Below are positions 24,820 through 34,420 of a DNA stretch of 51,618 nt, in pieces (the first letter of the stretch is position 1; each line of letters starts with the position of its first letter). Made by a program: the position numbers and the translations under genes. The stretch comes from Proteobacteria bacterium SG_bin9 (GTDB lineage Bacteria; Pseudomonadota; Alphaproteobacteria; Rhizobiales; Xanthobacteraceae), in contig LWDM01000007.1 of assembly GCA_002083525.1 (NCBI GenBank), positions 1 to 51,618 of the forward strand. The letters run 5' to 3'. Below the pieces are notes generated by a model, which saw nothing but the letters and a program-made list of their open reading frames with translations, was not told the DNA's origin and searched no databases.

Positions 24820-25662
24820 TCAGCTCTTTTTGCCGCTGAGGAATTTCAGCGCAGCTGCGGGCCTAATGAAAAAGCGGCCGTGTGCGGCAGCTGCGAGTGC
24901 GACCATCGCCCGTCCGGTCATCGGGACACCGACCGCGGCGGTGCGCAGGGCCGTTTCGCCGGCCGTGCGATCGCCGAGCTCGAGCAGGCATTTCGCCAGA
25001 TTGATACGCGTGACGGAATCGCCCGGCTGCAGCGCCACCGCGCGCTTGTAGAGATCGGCGGCACCGGCATATTCGCCGTCGAGCGCCATCACCTGTGCGA
25101 CGCCGACGAGTGCATCATAGCGATCCGGCGCAATGGCGCGCGCCTGTGTAAAGTGCCGCCGCGCGGCGGCGCGATCGTTACGTTTGATCTGCAGATGGCC
25201 GAGCGCCATCAGCAAGTCGGGCGAATGCGGCGCTATCGCAAGTCCGCCTTCAAGCACGGACACAGCCTCGACGAATTCACCGCGCCGCCCGAGTTCGCGT
25301 CCGAGCTCGGCAAATGCGGGAAGGAACGGCGGCCGCCGCGCAACCGTCCGGCGCAATTGCGCGAGCGCCTCATCGCGCTCGCCGGCGGCGGTCAATGCCG
25401 CCGCAAGCAGCGTTTCGATGCTGGGATCTTCGCTGCGCTTCGCGGCGCGCCGCAGCGGCTCGAGCGCTTCGACTGCGCGGTCCTGCATCAGCAGTGCTTG
25501 TCCGAGAATCTGGGCAGCGAGAAAGTTGCCGCGGTTGGCCTTCAGGACGCCCGACGCAATACGCTCGGCTTCCTCTGGCCGTCCCATCTGGAACGCCATG
25601 ATCGCCTGGTCCAGCGCTTGCTGGCCGGGGGCGGGCTGAGCGAAAGAGGTCGGGCGTTTCAT
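24820..25662 (-). CDS. Tetratricopeptide-repeat protein
   Basis: A 280-residue protein made almost wholly of TPR-like helical repeats, for example LGQALLMQDRAVEALEPLRRA (about 55-75), AELGRELGRRGEFVEAVSVLE and YAGAADLYKRAVALQPGDSV near 200-220. No signal peptide or catalytic domain is seen. TPR proteins mediate protein-protein contacts; the partner cannot be told. In its last 40 residues the repeats fade into a basic tail. It converges on the DUF6065 gene. Confidence 0.85.
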   Translation of the reverse strand: MKRPTSFAQPAPGQQALDQAIMAFQMGRPEEAERIASGVLKANRGNFLAAQILGQALLMQDRAVEALEPLRRAAKRSEDPSIETLLAAALTAAGERDEALAQLRRTVARRPPFLPAFAELGRELGRRGEFVEAVSVLEGGLAIAPHSPDLLMALGHLQIKRNDRAAARRHFTQARAIAPDRYDALVGVAQVMALDGEYAGAADLYKRAVALQPGDSVTRINLAKCLLELGDRTAGETALRTAAVGVPMTGRAMVALAAAAHGRFFIRPAAALKFLSGKKS

Positions 25663-25781
25663 GGTCCGACAGTGCTGGCGAAGCGGCCAGCCGTTGTCAA
25701 CTCGCGCGACCGGGGGAGTTCAAACGAAAGCTCCGGTCCGCAGGGTGCGAACCGGAGTTTCGGATCGGTCCAGCTCAGTTG

Positions 25782-26750
25782 TCAGAGCTGCATCTGCATC
25801 GGCTGGGCGTAGTAGCGGAAGCCGTCACCGGCCTTGGCGATGTTGCCGAAGCCCGGCCAGGGGAAGTGATAGGACATCACCGGCGTCTTGTTGGCGGCGA
25901 TGGTGTCGAGCAGCTTGACGCGCGTCGCCGCCGCCTGCTTCGGATCGCTGTCGTACGCGAACTCCATGCGCGGCTTTTCGAGGAGCAGGATCTGATGGTG
26001 CGTCAGGTCGCCGAGGAAGACGAACGACTTGCCGCCCGAGTCGACGTTGAAGATGGTGTGGCCGACCGTGTGTCCCGGTGCCGAGATCGCGGTGATGCCG
26101 GGCAGGAACTGCTCGCCATCCTTGAAGAACTTGATCCGGTCGCGCACCGGCATGAGGTTCTTGCGCGCGTGCAGGACGAAGTCCTTCAACGGTGAACCGA
26201 GTTTGCTCTCATCTGTCCAGAAATCGAAATCCGACTGTGCGAGGTAAACCTGCGCGTTCGGGAACAGCACCTTGCCGGCATCGTCGACGATGCCGCCGAT
26301 ATGATCGATGTACGCGTGCGAGCACACGATGGCATCGATGTCGTCCGGCTTGATGCCGGCTTCCGCCATGCTCCTGGTCAGACGGCCGGTGGTTGGGCCG
26401 AAGGCTTTCGATGCGCCCATCCCGGTGTCGAACAACACAAGGCGATCGCCGAAATTCACGATCGGCGAGTTCTGCTCGAGCACGACGTTGGTCGGCGACA
26501 GGAAGTTGTCGGTCAGCATCTTGGCGACCTCTTCCTTCGGCACGCCGGTGAATGTCCCGGTCGGATCGCCGAGCGGCAACGGTCCGTCGGAGACGATGGT
26601 CACTTCCGCATCGCCGAGTTTGAAGCGATGGAAGTAGGGCGCTTGCGTGCCGAGCTTCGGCGCGCGTGCGAAAACGGGCGTGGAGAGAGCGGTTGCACCA
26701 AGTCCGGCGCCGAGGGCTAGCAGGGAGCGTCGCGAAAGATCGGGGGTCAT
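25782..26750 (-). CDS. Tat-exported metallo-beta-lactamase-fold hydrolase with an altered metal motif
   Basis: A 322-residue protein with a twin-arginine signal (SRRSLLALGAGLGATALSTP, cleavage near residue 28), so it folds with its metal in the cytosol and is exported. The MBL fold is clear: DTGMGAS at 109-115, the motif SHAYIDHIGG at 144-153, H227 in SAPGHTVGHT, D248 in FLGDLTHH and H295 in SYHFPWPG. The usual HxHxDH reads H145-A-Y147-I-D149-H150, so the second histidine, a metal-1 ligand, is a tyrosine. Substrate is unknown; relatives include lactonases and organophosphate hydrolases. The substitution could change metal content or lower activity. Confidence 0.88.
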   Translation of the reverse strand: MTPDLSRRSLLALGAGLGATALSTPVFARAPKLGTQAPYFHRFKLGDAEVTIVSDGPLPLGDPTGTFTGVPKEEVAKMLTDNFLSPTNVVLEQNSPIVNFGDRLVLFDTGMGASKAFGPTTGRLTRSMAEAGIKPDDIDAIVCSHAYIDHIGGIVDDAGKVLFPNAQVYLAQSDFDFWTDESKLGSPLKDFVLHARKNLMPVRDRIKFFKDGEQFLPGITAISAPGHTVGHTIFNVDSGGKSFVFLGDLTHHQILLLEKPRMEFAYDSDPKQAAATRVKLLDTIAANKTPVMSYHFPWPGFGNIAKAGDGFRYYAQPMQMQL

Positions 26751-26918
26751 GGGTGTCCTCCAGTTTCACTCGCCGCCTTGCGGCGGCCGGCCTGTTCTTG
26801 ATTGCGGCCGTGCGCACGCTGCGCCTGGAAACGTGAGGTTTCAAGGCTGAGTTACCCGGAAGGTATCGTGACGCGAAATTGCTGCGCCGCGAATGCAGCG
26901 ATCGACGGATGTCGCCGA

Positions 26919-27758
26919 TTAAGACGAGGCGCGTTCGCGTTTGCTGCTCGCGGGCGCGAGCGGAATGGCCTCGTTCACTTCGGCCAGCATGCGCTGCTTC
27001 AGCCGCAGGCCGAATGCATGTGGGAAGCGCAGCACTTCGAGATCGAAATCATCGGTCTTGAGAATCTGCGGTCCGCCGCCGGGCCGCGGTGCGTAGAGCC
27101 GGCCCCAGAGGTCGATGTTCTTGAACTGCGGAATTTCGCTCAGGCGGAGGTTGGCGATGCCGGTGGTATGGCCGAGCATCTCGCAGGCCCGATCGTTCAT
27201 CATCGTCACCCATCCGTCGGTGGTGTGACCGGCATCGTTGCAGATCGGGCAGGCGATCAGCATGGCGTCGGGTGCCGTGCGGAAAAGCTGCTCATAGACT
27301 TCGTTCTGGTGGCTGGCGACCTCGGAATAGCAAACCAGCATCAACGACTCTTCTGCGATCTGGATCGGCAGAATGATGCGGATCCAAAGCTGGCCGGGCT
27401 GCAGGCTCTCGCCGCTGAAGCGGACGAACGCCGGCATCATGGTGGAGGCCACTTGGCGATAGACCTGCATGAAATCGGATGTGCGGGGGCCGGTATTATC
27501 CGACACCATGTTGCCGGACTGCGCATTGCCATGGCCGGCTTGCACAGCCTCGCCGACATACAGGTAGGCGAAGTTGTCGCCGCTCGACATCAGGTACGCG
27601 AGGTTCGGCCGCAACGAGTGGCGCGATTCCTCGGTCAGGCGCTGCAGCGTGAGATGGTTGGTGGCCTTCAGCGTCTTCCACTTCGCCCACAGGAATTCCA
27701 TCGTCGGCGTTGTGAGCTCGCGAGGAATCGAAGCGCCAAGGATGACTTCCAGTGCCAT
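26919..27758 (-). CDS. PAS-like domain protein, function unknown
   Basis: A 279-residue soluble protein. The first half (TPTMEFLWAKWKTLKATN, RPNLAYLMSSGDNFAYLYVGEA and LPIQIAEESLMLVCYSE) resembles the PAS_5-type sensor fold of Rhizobiales. The second half has EQLFRTAPDAMLIACPICND and MMNDRACEMLGHTTGIANLRLSE, which reads like a second PAS domain, where a residue pattern for ligand pockets is typical. No output domain (kinase, HTH, GGDEF) is attached, so it probably acts by protein contact. The acidic and Ser-rich C-terminus shows no motif. It stands alone. Confidence 0.72.
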   Translation of the reverse strand: MALEVILGASIPRELTTPTMEFLWAKWKTLKATNHLTLQRLTEESRHSLRPNLAYLMSSGDNFAYLYVGEAVQAGHGNAQSGNMVSDNTGPRTSDFMQVYRQVASTMMPAFVRFSGESLQPGQLWIRIILPIQIAEESLMLVCYSEVASHQNEVYEQLFRTAPDAMLIACPICNDAGHTTDGWVTMMNDRACEMLGHTTGIANLRLSEIPQFKNIDLWGRLYAPRPGGGPQILKTDDFDLEVLRFPHAFGLRLKQRMLAEVNEAIPLAPASSKRERASS

Positions 27759-27875
27759 GCCGAAATCCGTTGAATGGAAATATCCGGCTGACGCGGGAAT
27801 CGTCAGGCCGGCCGCAGCGGCGTAATTAGATACTTTGGAGGGTGAGGCAAAACCTTTAAGGAAATGTAGTCACCA

Positions 27876-27901
27876 GCGCCTTAACCGGGTGGTTAAGGCG
27901 C
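27876..27901. terminator. Perfect 11-bp hairpin over the end of gshB
   Basis: GCGCCTTAACC / GGTTAAGGCGC with a 4-nt loop. The gshB stop codon (27895-27893 on the minus strand) lies inside the right arm. A short T-rich stretch follows on the minus strand (ATTTCCTTAAAGG). It is probably the gshB terminator. Confidence 0.6.
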
Positions 27902-28837
27902 GCGCTTGGCCTCGATCCGGTCCCACACCCGTGCGGCAATATCCGGTCCGCCAAGGCGGGCGACGGCGCGGATACCCGTCGGCGAGGTCACGTTGATTTC
28001 CGTGAGGTTGCCGTCGATCACATCGATACCGACGAGAATCAGCCCGCGCTCGCGCAAGCTCGGCCCGATCCGTTCGCAGATCTCACGCTCGCGCACCGAC
28101 AGTTCCGTCGATTGCGCCGCACCCCCGCGCACCATGTTCGAGCGCAGATCGTCGGGCGCAGGAACACGGTTGACCGCGCCCGCGAATTCGCCGTCGACGA
28201 GAATGATGCGCTTATCGCCGTGTTTCACTTCGGGAAGGAAGCGCTGGATCACCCACGGCTCGCGGAAAGTGACCGAGAACATGTCGAACAGCGAGCCGTA
28301 GTTCATGTCGTTCCTGGTGATGCGAAAAACGGCCGAGCCGCCGTGGCCGTGCAGCGGCTTCATCACCACGTCGCCGTATTCGGCGCGGAAGGAATCGATC
28401 TCGGCGCGGTCGCGCGAGATCAGGGTCGGCGGCATCAGCTCGGGAAAGTTCAGCACGAACATCTTTTCCGGCGCGTTGCGCACGCTCACCGGATCGTTCA
28501 CCACCAGCGTCTTCGGATGAATCTGTTCGAGCAGATGCGTGGAGGTGATGTAGGCCATGTCGAACGGCGGGTCCTGCCGCAACAGCACCACATCGAATGA
28601 CGCAAGGTTGGTGCGCGTGGGTTCACCGAGGGTGAAGTGATTGCCTTCCTCGTCGCGCACGGCGAGCGCCTGAACCGGGGCGACAATATCTTTGCCGCGC
28701 TGGCTCAGCTTGTCGGGTGTATAATAAGACAGCTGATGGCCGCGCTTTTGCGCCTCCAGAAGCAGCGCGAAGGTGGAATCGCCGCGGATGTTGATACGCG
28801 CGATCGGGTCCATCTGGACGGCGACTTTCAGCTTCAT
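27893..28837 (-). CDS. gshB: Glutathione synthetase
   Basis: Joins gamma-glutamylcysteine and glycine with ATP to make glutathione. The 314-residue ATP-grasp enzyme starts MKLKVAVQMDPIARINIRGDS. It shows the grasp-domain features MKPLHGHGGSAVFRI, RFLPEVKHGDKRIILVDGE and the C-terminal DVIDGNLTEINVTSPTG. Length matches proteobacterial enzymes. It is downstream of rsmI and yraN in the same direction, an order common in Rhizobiales. The other glutathione enzyme, gshA, is not in the window. Confidence 0.96.
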   Translation of the reverse strand: MKLKVAVQMDPIARINIRGDSTFALLLEAQKRGHQLSYYTPDKLSQRGKDIVAPVQALAVRDEEGNHFTLGEPTRTNLASFDVVLLRQDPPFDMAYITSTHLLEQIHPKTLVVNDPVSVRNAPEKMFVLNFPELMPPTLISRDRAEIDSFRAEYGDVVMKPLHGHGGSAVFRITRNDMNYGSLFDMFSVTFREPWVIQRFLPEVKHGDKRIILVDGEFAGAVNRVPAPDDLRSNMVRGGAAQSTELSVREREICERIGPSLRERGLILVGIDVIDGNLTEINVTSPTGIRAVARLGGPDIAARVWDRIEAKRAP

Positions 28838-28877
28838 GTCTGGTGATCCGGTATCAGGGAGACTTGAGGGTTACTTA

Positions 28878-28913
28878 GAGCATGACGGGGGAAACGGGTA
28901 GCCGCTTTCCGCA
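28878..28913. repeat. Possible decayed palindromic repeat
   Basis: AGAGCATGACGG, then GGAAAC, GGGTAGCCG, CTTTCC and GCATCA. The arms GGAAA and TTTCC pair, and the outer GCATGA resembles the REP-like element arms. The match is poor, so it may be coincidence. Confidence 0.2.
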
Positions 28914-29304
28914 TCAGGCGCTGGCGTCGAAGGCTGCTATGAGATGGGTCGGCAGCCGCTTGGGTGCAACAAGAACAACATCGAAACGCAACTCGAAATT
29001 CGCATGCTCGGGGTGGGTCACCAGCCAGACCTCGGCCGCGGCGACAATGCGCTGCTGCTGCTTCGGCGTCACCGCATAGGCCGCATCGTCCAGTCTGGCG
29101 CGGGCCTTCACCTCGACGAAAGCCAGGAGATTGCGCCGGCGCGCGACGATGTCGATCTCGCCATGCGGGGTGCGGAAGCGCCGCGCCAGAATGCGGTAGC
29201 CCTTCGCGATCAGCCAGGCCGCGGCCCGGCTCTCGGCGGAGAGGCCGGTCTGAAACGCCGCGATCCGTTCCGCAGCGGGGCCGTCATGATCGCCGCGGGA
29301 TTTG

Positions 29305-29315
<11 letters not shown>
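28914..29315 (-). CDS. YraN family (UPF0102) endonuclease-like protein
   Basis: A 133-residue protein of the Holliday-junction-resolvase-like fold. It has the family core LIAKGYRILARRFRTPHGEIDIVARRRNLLAFVEVKARA, in which GEIDIVA and FVEVKAR hold the Asp and Glu-x-Lys residues of a restriction-endonuclease-like site. A biological role is not established. I chose ATG 29315; a longer reading adds basic residues only. Its start overlaps the end of rsmI by 11 bp, so the two are cotranslated, and gshB follows after 76 bp. Confidence 0.9.
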
Positions 29316-30258
<943 letters not shown>

Positions 30259-30475
30259 AGCGATCAATCTAGCGGCTCGGAATGGGTCCGTCTTGGCGGT
30301 TTGCGGGTTGTCGGGGCAGGCCTTTTCTTTTTATCTTTCGGGGTCTTGCGTGCTGGAATCCTTTTGTCTTGGTTAACTATTCGCCGACAATATGCCTTGA
30401 ATCCATGCCCAGATGTTGGGCGCGGAGGGACGCGCAGGGCGAGTATTGCCCCGCCGCGTGATGGGAACAGTGAGT

Positions 30476-31693
30476 ATGACGGCCCCGATCAATCTGAGTG
30501 CGTTCGTCCGTTCCGGGTCAACCCGGCGAACGGCAGTGGGGCTCATCCTTGGTGCGCCGCTGATGGCGGGCTGCGCCGGCTTCCAGTCCAATCTTCCGAA
30601 TTTCGGCGGCATCTTCTCGTCCGAACCGACGCCGGGTTCGGCCGGTCCGCCACAGCAGCCGACCGCCGTCGGTAGCGGCCAGGTTCGCGTCGGCCTTATC
30701 CTGCCGCTCTCCGGCGCAGGCAATGCCGGCGTCGCCGCGCAGTCGATGAAGAACGCGGCCGAAATGGCGCTCGCGGAATTTCAGGCTCCGAACATCCAAC
30801 TCCTGGTCAAGGACGACGCCGGTACGCCGCAAGGCGCGCAGGCCGGTGCGCAGCAGGCGGTCGACGAAGGTGCGGAGATCATTCTCGGGCCGCTGTTCGC
30901 AGCTGCGGTCCCGGCTGTGGCCAATGTCGCGCGCACGCGCGGCATTCCGGTGATTGCGTTCTCGACGGACTCGAGCGTCGCCGGCCGCGGCGTGTATCTC
31001 TTGAGCTTTCTGCCGGAGTCTGACGTTAACCGCATCGTCGATTACGCATCGAGCACCGGCAAGCGATCGTTCGCGGCGATGCTGCCGGAGAACGCTTACG
31101 GCAATGTCGTCGAAGCCGCGTTCAAGCAGGCGGTGAGCCGCCGCGGCGGCCGCATCGTTGCGTTCGAGCGTTATAGCGGCGACCGCGCAAACGCGTCGCG
31201 TGCTCTCGCGCCGGCGCTCCCGAGTGCCGATGCGCTCTTTCTTGCCGACGATGGCGAGCAGCTTGTCGTCACGGCAGAGTCGATCGCGGCGACGGGCGCC
31301 AACCTGAAGCGCTTGCAGCTGATCGGTACGGGACTCTGGGATAGTCCCGCCGTGTTTAACTACGCGCAGTTGCAGGGCGGCCTGTACGCAGCGCCCGACG
31401 CTGCAGGCTATCGTGCGTTCGCCAATCGCTATCGCGCGAAGTTCGGGCGCGATCCAGTTCGCACCGCCACACTCGCATACGATGCGGTTGCGCTGGTTGC
31501 CGCGCTCGCCAAGACGCAAGGCGGTCAGCGCTTCGCGCCGGAGACACTGACGAATCCGTCGGGCTTTGCCGGGATCGATGGCCTGTTTCGCTTCAAGGCC
31601 GACGGCACCAACGATCGCGGCCTGGCCGTGCTGCGGGTGGCGCAAGGCGGCGGCCAGGTGGTCGCCGGCTCGCCGAAGAGCTTTGGCGCGTAA
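30476..31693 (+). CDS. LppC/LpoA-like lipoprotein, penicillin-binding-protein activator
   Basis: A lipoprotein of 405 residues with a lipobox LMAGC near the end of its signal peptide, a Ser/Pro-rich linker, then a periplasmic-binding-protein type I fold from about 75 to the end (VRVGLILPLSGAGNAGVAAQSMKNAAEMALAEF). In E. coli LpoA, a protein of this fold activates PBP1A from the outer membrane. The alphaproteobacterial form lacks the N-terminal TPR domain of LpoA, so its job is only presumed similar. I chose ATG 30476; ATGs at 30413 and 30461 add residues before the signal. Placement beside rsmI-yraN-gshB is typical. Confidence 0.85.
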   Translation: MTAPINLSAFVRSGSTRRTAVGLILGAPLMAGCAGFQSNLPNFGGIFSSEPTPGSAGPPQQPTAVGSGQVRVGLILPLSGAGNAGVAAQSMKNAAEMALAEFQAPNIQLLVKDDAGTPQGAQAGAQQAVDEGAEIILGPLFAAAVPAVANVARTRGIPVIAFSTDSSVAGRGVYLLSFLPESDVNRIVDYASSTGKRSFAAMLPENAYGNVVEAAFKQAVSRRGGRIVAFERYSGDRANASRALAPALPSADALFLADDGEQLVVTAESIAATGANLKRLQLIGTGLWDSPAVFNYAQLQGGLYAAPDAAGYRAFANRYRAKFGRDPVRTATLAYDAVALVAALAKTQGGQRFAPETLTNPSGFAGIDGLFRFKADGTNDRGLAVLRVAQGGGQVVAGSPKSFGA

Positions 31694-31699
31694 ATCTTC

Positions 31700-32866
31700 C
31701 TAGGCAGCCAGATCGGCGACGACCGCGTCGAGCACGGGGAACCCGTCTTGCGTCACGCGCAGGCGTCCGCTGGCGTCGGTGGCGATCACGCCTTCATCGC
31801 GCAGGAGCGCAATGCGATCCGGATCGAGCGCGCGTCCTGACAGTGTCTGATAGCGCTGCGGATCGATGCCTTCCGCAAGCCGCAGTCCCATCAGCAGGAA
31901 TTCATCGGCGCGCTGCTCGCTGTTGAGCGTCTCGTCGCCGACGATGCCGTGTCCATTCGCCTCGACGCGCATCAGCCACGCTTCCGGCCGCTTCTCGGTG
32001 ACGAGCGCATGGCGCTCACCATCCACATCAAGCCGCGCATGCGCGCCGGGGCCGATGCCTGCGTACTCGTCGCCGCGCCAGTAGATGAGATTGTGCCGGC
32101 ATTCCGCACCGGGCCGCGCGTGGTTCGAAATCTCGTAGGATGGCAAGCCGCGCTTGGCACAGACCTCCTGCGTCACGTCATAAAGCGCGCGCGCATTCGC
32201 TTCGTCCGGAATCACGAGCTTGCCCGCTGCATGTAGTCCGAAGAACGGCGTCTCCGGCTCGATGGTGAGCTGATAAAGCGACAGGTGCTCGGCCGCGTAA
32301 TCGATCGCCTGCGTGAGTTCGTCGGCCCACATCTGCGGCGTCTGGTCCGGCCGTGCATAGATCAGATCGAACGAGTAGCGGTCGAATGCGCTGCGTGCGA
32401 TCGCAACTGCATCGAGCGCTTCCTGTGCGGTGTGCAGCCGTCCCAGCGCTTTCAGCGAGGCATCGTCGAGCGCCTGCACGCCAAGCGAGACGCGATTGAC
32501 GCCGGCGGCGCGATAGCCGTGGAACCGTTCGGCCTCGACGCTGGTCGGATTGGCTTCGAGCGTCACCTCGACATCGCGCGCGACGTTCCAGTGCTTGCCG
32601 ATCGCATCGAGAATGGCGCCGACGGTTTGCGGCTTCATCAGCGATGGTGTGCCGCCGCCGAGAAACACAGTGGAGACGGTGCGATCGAATGTCAGCGACG
32701 CCGAATGCGCGATCTCGCGGGTGAATGCCGCGACGTAGCGCTCTTCGTCGATCGCCGCATGCCGCACATGGCTGTTGAAGTCGCAGTACGGACACTTCGA
32801 CAAGCAGAACGGCCAGTGGACGTAAACGCCGAAGGGCGAGGTGTTCGAGAGGTGCTCAGCGCTCAA
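31700..32866 (-). CDS. hemW: Radical SAM heme chaperone HemW
   Basis: HemW binds heme and delivers it to target proteins; it is a relative of coproporphyrinogen dehydrogenase but not that enzyme. The product has the radical-SAM cluster motif CLSKCPYCDF with cysteines at 21, 25 and 28, GGGTPSLM, and the HemN C-terminal domain. HemN's characteristic extra Cys near the cluster is absent, which supports HemW. I chose TTG 32866: GGAG lies seven bases upstream on its strand, while the longer reading starts with an unsupported TTG at 32881. Its start overlaps the end of rdgB, so rph-rdgB-hemW is probably one transcript. Confidence 0.92.
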   Translation of the reverse strand: MSAEHLSNTSPFGVYVHWPFCLSKCPYCDFNSHVRHAAIDEERYVAAFTREIAHSASLTFDRTVSTVFLGGGTPSLMKPQTVGAILDAIGKHWNVARDVEVTLEANPTSVEAERFHGYRAAGVNRVSLGVQALDDASLKALGRLHTAQEALDAVAIARSAFDRYSFDLIYARPDQTPQMWADELTQAIDYAAEHLSLYQLTIEPETPFFGLHAAGKLVIPDEANARALYDVTQEVCAKRGLPSYEISNHARPGAECRHNLIYWRGDEYAGIGPGAHARLDVDGERHALVTEKRPEAWLMRVEANGHGIVGDETLNSEQRADEFLLMGLRLAEGIDPQRYQTLSGRALDPDRIALLRDEGVIATDASGRLRVTQDGFPVLDAVVADLAA

Positions 32867-33488
32867 GGCACATCTCCGCAAGCTTCACGAAGGCCTTGGC
32901 CCGATGCGAGAGGCCCATGCCGCGCGGCGGCAGGCCGTGCTTCTCGTCGCTCGTCATCTCGCCGAAGGTGCGCGTGTGGCCGTCCGGTAAAAACGCCGGG
33001 TCGTAACCGAAGCCAGCCGTGCCGCGCGGTGGCCACACCAGCGTGCCATCGACGCGCGCCTCGACCTCTTCGAGGTGGCCGTCGGGCCACGCCACGCATA
33101 GCGCCGAGACGAAGTGTGCCTTGCGCTGGTCAGGAGCAGTCGCGCCGTGCTCCTGCAGCAGGCGTTCGATGCGCGCCATCGCGCCGTGGAAATCTTTTTT
33201 CTCGCCGGCCCAGCGCGCCGAGTAGATGCCGGGCTGTCCATTGAGCGCATCGACCGCAAGGCCGGAGTCGTCGGCGAACGCGGGCAGTTTTGCGACTTGC
33301 GCGGCCGCGATCGCCTTGATGCGTGCGTTGGCTTGAAAGGTCGTGCCTGTTTCATCCGGCTCGGCAAGACCGAGTTCGCCGGCCGACACGGCCTCGATCC
33401 CGTACGGCGCCAGCAGTTCGCGCATTTCCGCGAGCTTGCCGGGGTTATGGGTTGCGATCACGAGTCGCTCCGTGATTCGGCGGTGCAT
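32856..33488 (-). CDS. rdgB: RdgB/HAM1 family XTP/dITP diphosphatase
   Basis: Removes dITP, dXTP and ITP from the nucleotide pool so that deaminated purines are not built into DNA or RNA. The 210-residue product has the family motifs VIATHNPGKLAEM, FADDSGLAVDALNGQPG and IYSARWAG, and further on GFGYDPAFLPDG and FGEMTSDEKHGLPPRG. ATG 33488 is chosen over a TTG two codons upstream. It lies between rph and hemW on one strand. Maf (2862-3470) is a second pool-cleaning enzyme in the window. Confidence 0.95.
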   Translation of the reverse strand: MHRRITERLVIATHNPGKLAEMRELLAPYGIEAVSAGELGLAEPDETGTTFQANARIKAIAAAQVAKLPAFADDSGLAVDALNGQPGIYSARWAGEKKDFHGAMARIERLLQEHGATAPDQRKAHFVSALCVAWPDGHLEEVEARVDGTLVWPPRGTAGFGYDPAFLPDGHTRTFGEMTSDEKHGLPPRGMGLSHRAKAFVKLAEMCLER

Positions 33489-33530
33489 GTCCAAGCCTAT
33501 TCGATCACGATGCGCGGTGAAACGCGGTTG

Positions 33531-34250
33531 TCAGCCGACAGCGATCTTCTGCAGTTCGACCAGGCGGCTGACGCCCTTCTTCGCGAGCGCCACCAGCGCC
33601 AGGAACTCATCCTGCGTGAACGGCTCCTTCTCGGCGGTTCCCTGCACTTCGACGATGCGGCCGTCGCCGGTCATCACGAAATTCGCGTCGGTCTCCGCTT
33701 CGGAGTCTTCCGCGTAGTCGAGATCGAGAACCGGCGTGCCGTTGTAGATGCCGCAGGACACAGCGGCGACGTTGTCGCGCAGGATTTCACTCGGATTACG
33801 CACCATGTTGCGCGCCTTCATCCAGTTGAGGCAGTCGGCGAGTGCGACCCACGCACCGGTGATCGACGCCGTGCGCGTGCCGCCGTCGGCCTGCAGCACG
33901 TCGCAGTCGACGGTGATCTGACGCTCGCCGAGCGCTTCGAGGTTGACGGTCGATCGCAGCGAACGGCCGATGAGGCGCTGAATTTCGACCGTGCGGCCGC
34001 CCTGCTTGCCTGACGACGCTTCACGGCGGGTCCGCTCATGGGTTGCGCGCGGCAGCATGCCGTACTCAGCGGTGACCCAGCCGCGCCCCTGTCCCTTCAG
34101 CCACGGCGGCAGCCGCTCTTCGAGCGTCGCGGTGACAAGCACATGGGTATCGCCGAATTTCACAAGGCATGAGCCTTCGGCGTATTTGACGACGCCGCGC
34201 TCGAGCGACACGGGACGCAGTTCATCTGGCGCGCGACGGCTGGGCCGCAT
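33531..34250 (-). CDS. rph: Ribonuclease PH
   Basis: A phosphorolytic exoribonuclease that trims the 3' ends of tRNA precursors. The 239-residue product shows the family start MRPSRRAPDELRPVSLERG, the RNA-binding TRREASSGKQGGR, and DCDVLQADGGTRTASITGAW, which holds the phosphate-site residues. It is complete in length, unlike the broken K-12 copy. It is first of the leftward run rph-rdgB-hemW and divergent from hrcA, as in most Rhizobiales. Confidence 0.97.
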   Translation of the reverse strand: MRPSRRAPDELRPVSLERGVVKYAEGSCLVKFGDTHVLVTATLEERLPPWLKGQGRGWVTAEYGMLPRATHERTRREASSGKQGGRTVEIQRLIGRSLRSTVNLEALGERQITVDCDVLQADGGTRTASITGAWVALADCLNWMKARNMVRNPSEILRDNVAAVSCGIYNGTPVLDLDYAEDSEAETDANFVMTGDGRIVEVQGTAEKEPFTQDEFLALVALAKKGVSRLVELQKIAVG

Positions 34251-34420
34251 GGCGAAAACTCCGGGAAAGTCAGGGGATCGGTCAATTCCGTGGTGCTTTT
34301 AGGGGGCGGCGCTCATCCCGGCAAGGGGCGGAACGGAACGCCACAAAGGCGCTTGTCTCTGCGGCCAAGATGGCCAAATCTGGCGTGAAGCGGGCAAGTT
34401 AACCCGCGCAGGAGCATCCG

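Noticed and set aside
27881..27896. TTAA...TTAA pair resembling a CtrA site
   Set aside because: The spacer is 8 bp, not the 7 bp of the CtrA consensus, and the bases are part of a perfect hairpin at the gshB end, which explains them better.
24820..28837. Accessory island or prophage in the signalling and hydrolase stretch
   Set aside because: No integrase, transposase, tRNA or attachment repeats, and base composition looks like the surroundings.
34251..34420. Possible CIRCE operator at hrcA
   Set aside because: No TTAGCACTC-N9-GAGTGCTAA-like inverted repeat is present in the gap or ahead of grpE and dnaK.
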